The notes under the pieces are model-generated. The model saw only the letters and a program-made list of their open reading frames with translations, was not told where the DNA came from and made no database searches. 64,000 nucleotides of DNA, from the NCBI RefSeq assembly GCF_032854445.1, contig NC_088297.1, positions 24,067,127 to 24,131,126 of the forward strand, written 5' to 3'. The translations under genes were made by a program, and so were the position numbers. The stretch comes from Liolophura sinensis. Its lineage: Eukaryota > Mollusca > Polyplacophora > Chitonida > Chitonidae. Below, piece by piece: positions 36,269-46,148 of this stretch (position 1 is its first letter; each line of letters opens with the position of its first letter).

Positions 36269-36654
36269 GTAAGTGCACATTTTTGTGAACTAATAACTTA
36301 ATGATAAGTCAACCTCCTGATATAATTTAGAATAGGCCTAAACGTCTTTAGGACATTTATGTAGTATCTAACGCATACTAAATATTTTAAAAAAAACTTA
36401 GATTTAGAAAACGAGTAAGTGTGAGAAGTGTTATATATCACGCTTATTGTGATCTTTTCTTTTAATATCTTTTTGGCATTTTTTATATTTAGTAAAATTC
36501 TAAATTGGTGTTTTCCTCCATTTGTATTTGAAGCCTTGTAATCTCTCTCTTGTTTTCTCTTCATATTTGGGAACTTATGTTTGGTGAATTCCCGTAAGAT
36601 GGTAATATTTAATTATTATTGTGTGGGTTTTTTCTTAAGAATAATTGTATTTCA

Positions 36655-36800
36655 GTTCTACGACGGCGCCAGCAATACGGTGGGAGGAAATCGGACATAA
36701 CGCACGACCATCCGTAGGTTGTACGTGGCTGAACATGGTCAGGGATTAAATCCCCAACGACCACATCGCTGAGAGGTTCCGTGTTAACTGATACGCAGCT
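36655..36800 (-). repeat. Family A SINE, old fragment
   Basis: ACGACGGCGCCAGCAATACG and CGCACGACCATCCGTAGGTT match the family core with many changes; the right half is rearranged. Confidence 0.55.
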
Positions 36801-36944
36801 ATGGATACCAAAAATAGTCCGCTCAAAGTAAAATAATGATAAAAAGAACAACTTTACGTTAATCGGATGAAGTATCCTTTCAGTTTCCCGAGTAGCCGGC
36901 TTGTTATCTTTTGAGTTTTATGTAAAATATGACTGCGCCAGGTT

Positions 36945-37207
36945 TTATTTATTTATTTGTTTGGTGTTTTACGCCGTACTCAAAAATATTTCATTTATAC
37001 GACAGCGGTCAGCATTATGGTGAGTGGAAACCGGGCAGACCCCGGGGGAAACCCACGACTATCCGCAGGTTGCTGCAGGCCTTCCCACTTAAGGCCGGAG
37101 AGGTAGCCAGGATGAGCTGGACTGAGCTCACAGCGACCGCATTGGTGAGAGACTCCTGGGACATTAGGCTGCGTTAGCGCGCTAACCAACTGAGCCATGG
37201 AGGCCCC
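36945..37207 (-). repeat. Family A SINE, full length
   Basis: A minus-strand copy from TTTATTTATTTGTTTGGTGT to CAACTGAGCCATGGAGGCCC. The flanks GCCAGGTTTTA and GGCAAGTTTTA are probably a diverged target-site duplication. Confidence 0.85.
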
Positions 37208-37592
37208 GCGGCAAGTTTTACTTCAGCAGGGTTAAATACAAGGAATAATTCGTTTAGAATATATTTGATATTCTTCAATAGTGGAAACACTGAAGGGCCC
37301 TTGGTTGAGGAATTTATGGTTCGAAGGAAGACGAGTGTATTAGGACGTGGCATATTTCTACAGTAAAATTTTGCTACCAAATCAGACTACAGTGCATTTT
37401 TCTGCACATAAATAACTTTTTCTGACCATAAGTTTACAGAACTTTTATAGGTAAATAAGCAATGTACTGTAACGGTACAACATTCACTTTCTGTTTTGTT
37501 TCGCTTTTGGAAAGTAAAATGCAGTAAAGGTACAAGCAACCATCAGATATACACTATGCTGTAAAATTACAGCTCAATGTGCATGTATATGT

Positions 37593-37700
37593 ATTACGTT
37601 GTACTTAACAATGTTTCTACTATGACTACCAGGAATAATTAGGTCTGTGTACACATACCGTGTCTTCTTGTGGAACTGCGAATCCATGCCGAGAAAGCAT
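37593..37700 (-). repeat. Family B SINE fragment
   Basis: ACGTTGTACTTAACAATGTT and AGGAATAATTAGGTCTGTGT correspond to the reverse complement of the 3' part of the element at 13641-13990. Confidence 0.6.
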
Positions 37701-38034
37701 TACATGTCCCAGGCTCGGACATGGAACCATCAACGTTTCCCGGCCTTTTACCAGGTTCTGCGGGCCTTAGTGGTAAAAAGTGGCCGAAAAGCTACATGGG
37801 CACCAACGACAGTACGGCCGTTGATGTTGTCTGACATAACGTTCGTTAGAGATCACAGAATGATTTACATTTTTACATGACATGTGGAAAAGTCCGTCAG
37901 TCACTTGCCCAATGCCTACGGTTTAATCCAGTCACTCCGGATTCCTTCCAGTATTACACAGACCTCTGTCATATGAGTAAAAGATAATAATTTAATCACT
38001 GGATATAGGTTATTTAATTTTCCCCTCAATCTAG

Positions 38035-38398
38035 ATCCGAGTTTCAGTGACGCCATCAACAAGGGACAGGTGAATCACGGCCAGATTCCGGAGGCGTCAG
38101 GGTTAGCTGCCAGCCGGAGACATCCAAACATCCTGTACACACATAACGACAAAGGCGGCCAAAACCGAATATTCGCCCTCAACGCTACAAATGCTCACAT
38201 CCAGGCCACGTTCACCATATCCGGTGCCACCAATAAAGACTGGGAGGATGTTGCCGTGGGCACGTGCGGCCAGGAAACATGTTTATACATCGGTGACATC
38301 GGTGATGGAGGCCCTGAACCTCACACGATTTACCGAGTGAAGGAGCCGACAGAAATACGTGACCAAACCCTGCAAGTGGACTCAAAACTTCTATATGA
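38035..38398 (+). CDS. Gene 2 exon 2: N-terminal propeller blades
   Basis: The acceptor is CAATCTAG and the donor GTAAGT. It starts DPSFSDAINKGQVNHGQIPE and holds YTHND, DWEDVAVGTC and YIGDIGDGG. It is intact as read, ends in phase 2, and shows dense conserved-looking motifs typical of the family. Confidence 0.75.
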
Positions 38399-39085
38399 GT
38401 AAGTGTGACATCTTTATATGTTTCTTCCCATTTGGTGAAGAACTGGAAATATTTATCACTTTTAATACTAAGAGAGCTCTACATATCAAAGAAAAACTTA
38501 TAACTCAGAAACGTAAATGAAAGCAGTGAAAATAAAACAAAACAAGATAAATATTAGAGATACTGAGGTCAACATCTTTGCACATGTATATTTGAGCGTA
38601 ATTATGTTTTAGAAGGAGACCAAACCGATATATTTATCAAAGAAAACTGTAGCCATCTTGATGAATGTACTGGAGAAAGCCATGTTAAGGCTTACTTATA
38701 CATAAACAGTAGAGAGCACAATGAAAACAAATGTGTACAGTCACAAGACGATAAAGACGTAAGAAAACTAAAACTAAACAATTTACAAGCCATGTGTATT
38801 AAAGCATACATTAAAACATATTACAGACAGAGGGAGAGAGAAATGTGCGTGGGTAGGGCGAGGGCAATGAGGGGCATAATGTGTACATATAGAAGGGCAG
38901 GTGGAGTGGCTTATTGAATACAATAAGTTGCTTGAGGCCTTTGACCCATGGTTCACAGCAGGTGATTTCTGTATATTTGCGAGAAAATAGGGTTGAAAAA
39001 AGCGCAAATAAAATGGCTTTTTTTTTCCATTGACATTATTGCTATGCTGGAGCATTTTTGTTGTCTTTAAACTTGAGATTTTCAG
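38399..39085 (+). other. Gene 2 intron 2
   Basis: AT-rich, no recognisable element. It ends TTGAGATTTTCAG. Confidence 0.5.
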
Positions 39086-39525
39086 ACGAAGACTCTGAAA
39101 CACTGATGATTGATCCAAACGAGGAACTTTACATAGCCTCTAAGACGGATGACGAGCCATCATGGATTGCGCATGTGCCAACTAGCGGAAATTGAGGGAC
39201 AGGAAATGTCGTAAACGTCCAGAGACAAGCCAACTTTACACGATACACCAGCAAGAAAAACCCAGTGGGCGGTGACATTTCCCCGGACGGCACGGAAATG
39301 CTGATCAAATTTAAAGAATGGGTGTTATACTACAAATTAGCACCAGGCGAGTCTTACGTGGATGCCGTCAAAAGAGAACCACTTGTATTGCCATACCACC
39401 CAGAACCGCGTGGTGAATCCGTCTGTTGGTCACATGACGCGAATGGATATTTCACTTTGTCTGAAGGTAAAAAGGCCGACCAACCGCTTTACTTCTATCG
39501 AAGGGAGTCAGCTACCCACGACTAA
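39086..39525 (+). pseudogene. Gene 2 exon 3: C-terminal part with an in-frame TGA
   Basis: In frame from 39085: DEDSETLMIDPNEELYIASK, then HVPTSGN, TGA, GTGNVVNVQRQANFTRYTSK and on to SHDANGYFTLSEGKKADQPL, YFYRRESATHD, TAA. Similarity to the family continues on both sides of the TGA, so a point nonsense change is more likely than a true end. An AATAAA at 39781 could be the polyadenylation signal. Confidence 0.65.
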
Positions 39526-40922
39526 GCAGTTCAATGTGAAGCATTTATATCCACGGACAATGGGAAAGGTCGCCAGTTACTTGACAGAGGCAGGATGTTT
39601 TTGTCGTGTCGTCACATGGATGAACTCTTCTCCAGGACATTGCTATACATAATCAAGTAAACAAATAAATAAATAAGTAGTTAAAATGCTAATAACCTAA
39701 TATACTTAATACCGTCTTTCCCCATACATCTCGGGTTTACTTTTAGTATTTCTGTTGTTATTAGAATGTCATTTCTTTACAATAAAAGCTCTTAAATGAA
39801 CAAACAACAAATGACTTAACCTTAATTGTTTCGGAACAAGGGCGTAAACAGGCTTAAATGACCACAGGCATATTTCTCTGGCTCACTTGTTAACTCTATT
39901 AATCTATATTTAATTTAGAATTCTCACGAGGCCATCAGACATTGTGCGAGATTTCGCTTACTTTGAATTCCAGACTCTGAGAAATGCAATATCAGACATA
40001 TAAAATGATATGCTTTTTAAACCTGAAGTGGGATGCTTTGCCATACATGTATTCCTTTGGTCAAGAGTTGTCTTTTTCTTTATTTAGTTGGTGTTTCTGT
40101 CATATGTGGGATAAAGCAATCCATATTGAGTACCATTTCCATGTAGAAGTAAAATTTATCAAAGCTGTTACAATTTAACGACAAATGCTTTATGGGATTA
40201 GCTGGTAACAAGCTTATTTCGGTGTAGTGATGAATGTGAATAAATAAAATGATATATTATGTGAAACTTTATTGTAAAACTTGATTGAGCCAGCTTCTAT
40301 TTCTACATAGTCCACGGTTGTACGTGGGAAGGTCTACCAGCAACCTGCGGATGGTCGTGAGTTTCTTCCCACCATAATGCTGGCCGCCATCATATACGTG
40401 AAATGTTCTTGAGTACGACGTGAAACACCAATCAAATAAATAAATCAACATGGTCCATGTTTTTCGGCTAAAAGAGTTCGACGAAGCTGTCTGATGTTTT
40501 TAATTTTCCTAGGATTTTAAAATTACCCAGGCCAATGGATTGATTAAAAACTACATGACGTTTTCCTGTGCTTTCCATCTAACTTTATAAAATTCAAATC
40601 TGTCTCAAAAGCTAGGTCTTCAACCAGTTTATGCCTCTTTCACTCCGAAACTTTTCATTAGCCATAAGGTCCCACCTAACCACTGTTTACTCTTAACACA
40701 CCATTTAAAACCGGAGAGTGGCCTCAAGGGATGTAATTCGGAGCAGACCTATTCTGTTATATCAGTTGATGTATGGTATGATGTAGTGAGTTCAGATCCT
40801 AGTCTACTAAGCGTTTTGTTGGACTGGGAAGTATTTCTTCTCTACACACCAATGAAAAAGGAAGTTCACTCCTGTTTTTGTTTACTATCGGAACCTGTTG
40901 TCCATTTAACTATTGAATTTGT
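39526..40922. other. Region downstream of gene 2
   Basis: It contains AATAAA at 39781, an AAATAAATAAATAAG run near 39660 and a truncated SINE (40314-40446). Otherwise AT-rich, nothing recognised. Confidence 0.45.
40314..40446 (+). repeat. Family A SINE, 5'-truncated
   Basis: Only the 3' half is present: GTACGTGGGAAGGTCTACCA through CATAATGCTGGCCGCCATCA to CACCAATCAAATAAATAAAT. Confidence 0.85.
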
Positions 40923-41291
40923 ATGAAGATGCTGCTCTCAGAAAACTTTCAGATATATATCCATCTATCGTTGCGATTTTATGTAATGGTCGTGACTGTG
41001 ATTGTATATATAATTGTCTTATATCTGATTTTTACTGTGAAAATTGTTCTGGCGCTTAATAAGGCAGCAACAAAAACTGTGGCCAAAAAACGTGTAGGTG
41101 AAGAGTACATTGTGCCTGGTCGGTCTGACTGTGTGGGAGGTATAGATTCCCTTTCCAGAACGGCATTTCTAAATTGCAGCCCGAGGAGTGGAGTTATTGC
41201 TGATAATATGCGGAAAACCAAACGGCAATTTAATATGCCTTACGGGACTGTCGTAAAGAAGAAAACGTATCAAAGCGGATATAATAACTAA
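40923..41291 (+). CDS. Hypothetical 122-residue frame, one membrane segment
   Basis: I do not recognise this protein. It starts MKMLLSENFQIYIHLSLRFY, has a hydrophobic stretch VMVVTVIVYIIVLYLIFTV at about residues 21-39, then a basic region with several Cys. No known motif, splice context or promoter is seen. It may be a chance frame in AT-rich DNA. Confidence 0.15.
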   Translation: MKMLLSENFQIYIHLSLRFYVMVVTVIVYIIVLYLIFTVKIVLALNKAATKTVAKKRVGEEYIVPGRSDCVGGIDSLSRTAFLNCSPRSGVIADNMRKTKRQFNMPYGTVVKKKTYQSGYNN

Positions 41292-41689
41292 AGCACTGAC
41301 ACAAAACTCGGTTGATGATTTCTGGATAGAAGTTGAAATATCCAGTAAAATGTAAATGTACTGCTCTCCTTAGTAGAATAGATAATGCAGAAGGCGAATC
41401 AGAGAATGTTGTTGTGGCGTGGTAAATTTAGAGGCATCTTAAATTGTATCAAAAGTGATCTGCAACAACAACAGCACGTGTACCGGAAATCGATCAGAAA
41501 AACATGTCAACCAAAAGGGAACAAACATCGACCTTGTGAACCTAAAACTGGGAATGAACAAGACTCTAACTGTTCCTCATGGAAAGAGGTATTAAATCAA
41601 TTAAGCTTGAGTGAGTAAATGAGGGCTAGTGATTGAACCTTGTACTTAACATTTTTTCAGTCATATGACGAAGAAGGAATACTTACAGT

Positions 41690-41975
41690 GCATGTAATGT
41701 GCCTACTTGTTGCAGGGCAGATTTCCACCGCTCTTTTATCTAGTGCTACTTCACTGAGGCGCCTTGCCAAAGGCAAGTAAGCCGACCCGCCCGAGCTATT
41801 ATACTGATACCTGTCAACCAGTCCTTGCAATATTCCCTTCATGCCGAAGGGCGAATAGAGGAAGCTACTACTTCCTCTTTTAACGTCTTAGGTGTGACTC
41901 AACCCAGGATTGACCCTGGATCTACCGCTCCCAAAAGCAGTACCAAGTGTGCTATCGGGTCCGGTCAATTAAACT
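41690..41975 (-). repeat. tRNA-related SINE (family C)
   Basis: On the minus strand it begins GACCGGACCCGATAGCACAC, continues GGGAGCGGTAGATCCAGGGT (B-box-like) and CTTCGGCATGAAGGGAATAT, and ends in GTTGACAGGTATCAGTATAA and GGCTTACTTGCC segments. The layout is that of a tRNA-headed SINE. It abuts the LINE fragment at 41980. Confidence 0.55.
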
Positions 41976-41979
41976 CGAT

Positions 41980-42560
41980 ATTGATGATCTGAATAAACGT
42001 GTAAAAATGCTAGACTCCGTTGACCCAGCTCTTGAATCGAGGGTTCCTTCTGCTGAACGAAAAAGTCAAATCCTTGCAACAGGCTGTCATAAGCTAGGCT
42101 GAAGGCTTATATTTCTGGTCTCGAAAAGAAACTAGCTGTAATAGAAATTCACGAAAGAAAATACAACCTCCTATTCTACGGAATTTCGACCAGACCAGTG
42201 ACCATGAAATTACCGAAGAAGTCATGAGGAGATTTCTGAAAGATGACATGAACTTGGATAGAGAATCGGCTGACTCTTTTCCGATCGTCAACGTTCATCG
42301 ACTTCCCACACCACACCATATTACCAGAACGCGAGACAACAATCCCCCAGCCATCATTAGGAAATTAGAGCATGCAAAGGACAAAGATCGCAACCTGAAA
42401 TCTACTGCCACCCTTATGGGTAAGAAGATGTCTATACGTACAGATTTCCCACCTCAACTGAAATAGAAACGGCAAACTGGACAGTATAGCCTATGACATT
42501 CGAACATCCCAGAACAAACTGGGATACAAGTGGTAGATACCTATGTTGTCTTGGAAACTA
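41980..42560 (+). mobile_element. LINE ORF1-like fragment (dead)
   Basis: Frames read LNKRVKMLDSVDPALESRV (coiled-coil-like), KLAVIEIHERKYNLLFYGI (start of an RRM-like ORF1 domain), EEVMRRFLKDDMNLDRESAD, VNVHRLPTP, PPAIIRKLEHAKDKDRNLKS and MGKKMSIRTDFPPQLK. The order is that of ORF1 proteins of L1-like (transposase_22) elements. Frame changes near 42090 and 42190 and a stop after PPQLK show decay. No reverse transcriptase part follows. Confidence 0.65.
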
Positions 42561-43180
42561 GGCCAGGCAGTGGTATTGGCCCTTGACAAATGCACAAGGA
42601 GTAAACAGTCTCAGGTACTCAACTTGCTTTAAAATATTTCTTCTAAATAACTACTATTTCTGATAATAAGTACTAAATTGAGTAGATACATGTCAGATAA
42701 CCTATTATAAACTATATCTTCTTTTCTTTGCAGTCCTCACAGTATGAACTCAATACAATAAGTACCTAGAATTATTTACATTCTAATTTAACTGCAAATC
42801 TCTATGTAAATACCTTAACCACCAATGTTGTAGAACTTCCTTCTGAAGTCTCAAACTGATTAGTTCAGAAAATACAGATTAGATTTTCACCGCCAATTTG
42901 TCAATTGTCTCCCTTTTTCCATTATCAAAGACTAAATGTTAATTTCTGTCTGTCACTATACACAGAGTAAAGTCTGTTGTAAAATCTGTTTTCATCCCTA
43001 TAATTTTACATATTCCATGTGAATTTATTTATTTCTGTTGCATCTGAAACGTCTTTAATTTTTGTTGGAGCAATCTTTTGGAGAATCGCAAAATATTATA
43101 CATATCCATTGGAGTATCTCTGAAATGAGACATGGCAAATATGTTTGGATTTCCTAATGCTCAGAACCATACATATGTCT
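42561..43180. other. Intergenic, nothing recognised
   Basis: AT-rich unique sequence before a simple-repeat cluster. Confidence 0.4.
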
Positions 43181-43184
43181 AACA

Positions 43185-43185
43185 T

Positions 43186-43234
<49 letters not shown>

Positions 43235-43251
43235 AGTGTGTTTGAGTGTGT

Positions 43252-43282
<31 letters not shown>

Positions 43283-43505
43283 GTCTGCCTGTCTGTCTCG
43301 CTGTGTGTCTGCCTGCCTGTCTGTCTGTATATGTGTATCTGTGTGTGTTTTTGTCAATCTGTGCATCTGTCTGTCTGTCGGTGTGTGTGTCTGTCTGTCT
43401 TTATGTATTTCTCTTCGTGTGTATGGCTGTGTGTATGTGTGTGTGTGTGTTTGTGTGTTTGAGTGTGTGTGTGTGTCTGTATGTGCGTCTGTATGTCTGT
43501 CTGTT
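43185..43505. repeat. (GT)n, poly-G and (TCTG)n cluster
   Basis: GT runs, a run of about 16 Gs at 43266-43281, and TCTG/GTGT mixtures. Frames here are low complexity and not genes. Confidence 0.95.
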
Positions 43506-44470
43506 AAAGGTGAAGAAAACGTACAAAAAGCATTTCATCAAGTTTAGACGAAAGAGTGCCGAAAAGTAGCTGTGAATGTGGTGTGCAATATTTTTTTCGA
43601 TTTTTCTTTAAAGGAGAAGAAAACTTACAATTATGACACTATAGGGTGAAAAAAGCACATGTTTTTTCTGTCTGGTGGTGCCTGCTGCATAATTTATCGA
43701 TTTTCCCTCGCCACGCACGTAAATTCTGAAAATGTCAAAGCTGGCATAAATCGCTGCGTCCTTCGCGTCCCAGCCTCTTTAATACCTTGTAATTTATGCT
43801 GGGGATGTTTTGCCTCTCAGCCAATGAGAGTGGCTAAACTGCCGGCTTGTTCGCGTAAACTCGGAACCTACGTCCAACATTCCGATGTCCCGATCGTCAA
43901 GGGGAAAACGAACAGTACTGTTCGCGAACCTCTTGGAAGAAGAGTTCTACTGGAAATGTACGTACTGCACTTCGGCGGTTTCCGACGGCAATTCTCCTCC
44001 TAACACAGAAGGCTTCAGGTCTAGTTCTTAGGCAAAATGAAGTCGCCCACAACGGATTTTGACGCTGACTTTATTTATAGTTTGTCAACTTAAGGTACAT
44101 ATTAGAATTTTTATGGCATGTATCTGCGAGAAAATACATTCTCTTTTCAATGATATTCGTTTAATATTTAAGTTTTCTTCTCCTTTAAGAGAAAAAGACA
44201 CTTGAAAATAGTTTTTGTATGGTGAGTGTTTGGGACCATTTTTTGGGTACATATAGTCTTTGTGTAATAATTTTATTAATGATGGTTTAACACATGATTA
44301 ATGAATACAATTCGACTAGAATTTGATCTTTTTAGCTAACAAATATGTTAAACCTGGATTTTGATATTATTTACATTTTTCATATATTCACTAGTAATAT
44401 TATAATCCAGATTAAATGCATGTGTTTGGATAGAAGAACAACTTTACTTTCAGATATATCTATTAGACAT
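43505..44470. mobile_element. Nonautonomous element(s) with AAAGGAGAAGAAAAC ends
   Basis: TTAAAGGTGAAGAAAACGTA (43504) and CTTTAAAGGAGAAGAAAACT (about 43608) face an inverted AAGTTTTCTTCTCCTTTAAG at about 44170. Sequence from 44191 to about 44420 is the reverse complement of segments also found at 46974-47235 and 53250-53590. This is probably one ~580-bp TIR element next to, or nested in, a copy of the dispersed family. No transposase is present. Confidence 0.6.
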
Positions 44471-44481
44471 TTATATTTATA

Positions 44482-44570
44482 CAGCATTATGGTGGGAGGC
44501 AATCGGTCAGAATCCTTGGGAAACCCATGACCATCCGCAGGTTGCTGCAAGACCCTCCCACGTGCGATCT
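44482..44570 (-). repeat. Family A SINE fragment
   Basis: CAGCATTATGGTGGGAGGCA to GACCATCCGCAGGTTGCTGC. Confidence 0.8.
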
Positions 44571-45029
44571 ATTAATGACTAATGACACTCTGACATTCTA
44601 ACTGTGAATCATGGCTTAGACTGTCGGCTTTTTAAAAAGCAGATTGATCATGTTAAAATTCAAATATATGTTTCTTTTCCGCCAATATTTGTACTGATAA
44701 CCAATGTGCACTAAATTATTACGCTCTTGTCTAAATGTTTATATTCCTCTAAACCTTATTGTCATATTGCCGAAACATTGCACGAAAATAAGTCAACAAA
44801 ATGAAACTATATGTCTGTGCAATTTTACTGTTACCTGTAATTATTAGATTTGTGTATTTTCAGCACTTAGTTTTACAGCTAATATCTGGTCCCTGAAGTC
44901 TGAAAATAGACTTCGAAACATGCAGAACCTTCCTAGCTGTTGCAGAGACTAATATCTCCAGTGATGGCACACAACAGTTAACATGTGACATGTTCACAGC
45001 CAAGCTCAAGCAGCGCTAGAAAGCCGGAG
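44571..45029. other. Intergenic, nothing recognised
   Basis: AT-rich unique sequence. Confidence 0.4.
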
Positions 45030-45197
45030 ATATAATTTATTTATTTATTCCATTGATGTTTTACGCCGTATTCAAGAACATTTCACTTACACGACGGCGG
45101 CCAGGATTAAGATGGGAGGAAACCGGGCACAGCCGGGGAAAGCCCTCGACCATCCTCAGGTTGCTGTCAGATCTTCCCATGTACGGCAGGACCGGAG
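45030..45197 (-). repeat. Family A SINE, head missing
   Basis: TTTATTTATTCCATTGATGT and the core CGGCGGCCAGGATTAAGATG to CTTCCCATGTACGGCAGGAC; the tRNA-like head is absent. Confidence 0.85.
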
Positions 45198-46078
45198 ATA
45201 TAGTGCAAAGCAGATATCAAGGGGCGGAGTTAGTAATAACGGTGACGTAATTTTGGGCTATAATTAGTGTTGATACAGAGCCCGATCTGATGCGGTAAAT
45301 GTGGCCCTTTTACTGTACGCTTCACATAACCCCCTCTCCCCCCTAGCCTCTTTAGCCCCCTATCACGACCCCCTCCCCCCCCCCCAACCCCTCCAAGATA
45401 TCTATTAAAGTGCCGCAGTATATTAACTTTAATCAGCCTAAGCTAAATTATAGCGCTGTACGAAAATGTATGGTGGTGAAACATAAATATTTTGTCTCTT
45501 TCATTTGACATACCAAATACCCAACTATCTTTTTGTTTACTGAAGCTTGCATATGTGTATACCACATCCCCTCCCACTAACCATCGGTATTTCAAGACGG
45601 CAATGCACCGTTGTGCCTTTCAAACATGTTTTTGCTTATGTACCTCAATACCTGTAAAATGACCTGTGTGAGAATGACTATAATGTAGATCAGACTTATT
45701 CTCCCGTGTGCATAAAGCTCAGTCACAATCTTATTTTGAAATTTTATACGCAGCACGAGAGTTATATAGTATATACACTTGAATGTACGTGTTTAGGCCC
45801 TGACTCTCAGGTGTGTAGGTCTTTTGTACCACCATCGTGTTTTCCCGTGAATATATCCCATACAGGTCTACATCTCGCTTTATATGGAACAAAAAGCAGC
45901 ACAGCATGCGGCTGGACGGCTATACCATCACAAAGACCAATGTTTGAGAAGAATATATATTTACTTCCTGCTCAGGTAACTTTAGGGTAAGTTTGATCAC
46001 GCTGAAAACTGGGCTGCTAGTTCAATCTTCACTGACTGCGTCTGTCACACGACGATACCACAGGATTGTCCGAACACG
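45198..46078 (+). promoter_or_regulatory. Putative promoter region of gene 3
   Basis: It holds a CCCCCTCCCC-rich stretch (45325-45400) and an AATATATATTT at about 45952-45962, a weak TATA candidate. The last ~90 bp before the ATG (45988-46065) has a diverged second copy at 50003-50080, with GTAAGTTTGATCACGCTGAA matching GTAGGTTTGAGCACACTGAA. Promoter function is inferred from position only. Confidence 0.3.
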
Positions 46079-46148
46079 ATGACCACGCTCGCGTCACTCC
46101 TGCTGACCCTGGTAGTTCTGACGTCAATTCCGGTCTGCTACGGGCAAG
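46079..46148 (+). CDS. Signal-peptide exon, probably gene 3 exon 1
   Basis: ATG opens 23 codons: MTTLASLLLTLVVLTSIPVC then YGQ, plus one base, with donor GTAAGT. A hydrophobic core followed by a polar, cleavable-looking end marks a secretion signal. Phase 1 fits the acceptor at 55515, giving ...CYGQGQCPEGKYG. It could instead belong to an unseen gene. Confidence 0.55.

Larger units (their letters stand above)
36269..38034 (+). other. Gene 2 intron 1 with SINE copies
   Basis: It contains a diverged family A SINE (36655-36800), a full copy (36945-37207) and a family B fragment (37593-37700). It ends TCCCCTCAATCTAG. Confidence 0.6.
36199..39525 (+). pseudogene. Gene 2: secreted beta-propeller-like protein, probably inactivated
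   Basis: Model: exons 36199-36268, 38035-38398 and about 39086-39525. Exon 1 gives a signal peptide (MDSSMLLCSYLLGSLLCFAL, VAC). Exon 2 joins in phase 1 and reads HGQIPEASGLAASRRHPN, ILYTHNDKGGQNRIFALNA, KDWEDVAVGTC and YIGDIGDGG. Exon 3 reads EDSETLMIDPNEELYIASK, GGDISPDGTEMLIKF and ends LYFYRRESATHD. The motifs SGL..S, YTHND, DWEDVAV and GDIGD are those of an uncharacterised, probably beta-propeller family found in bacteria and many invertebrates (from memory; not searched). Two faults: exon 3 has an in-frame TGA at 39193-39195, and exon 2 ends in phase 2 while exon 3 needs phase 1. A sequencing error or missed small exon is possible. Confidence 0.65.

Noticed and set aside
43145-43569. Cys/Val-rich frames over 100 residues
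   Set aside because: Translations of (GT)n and (TCTG)n.
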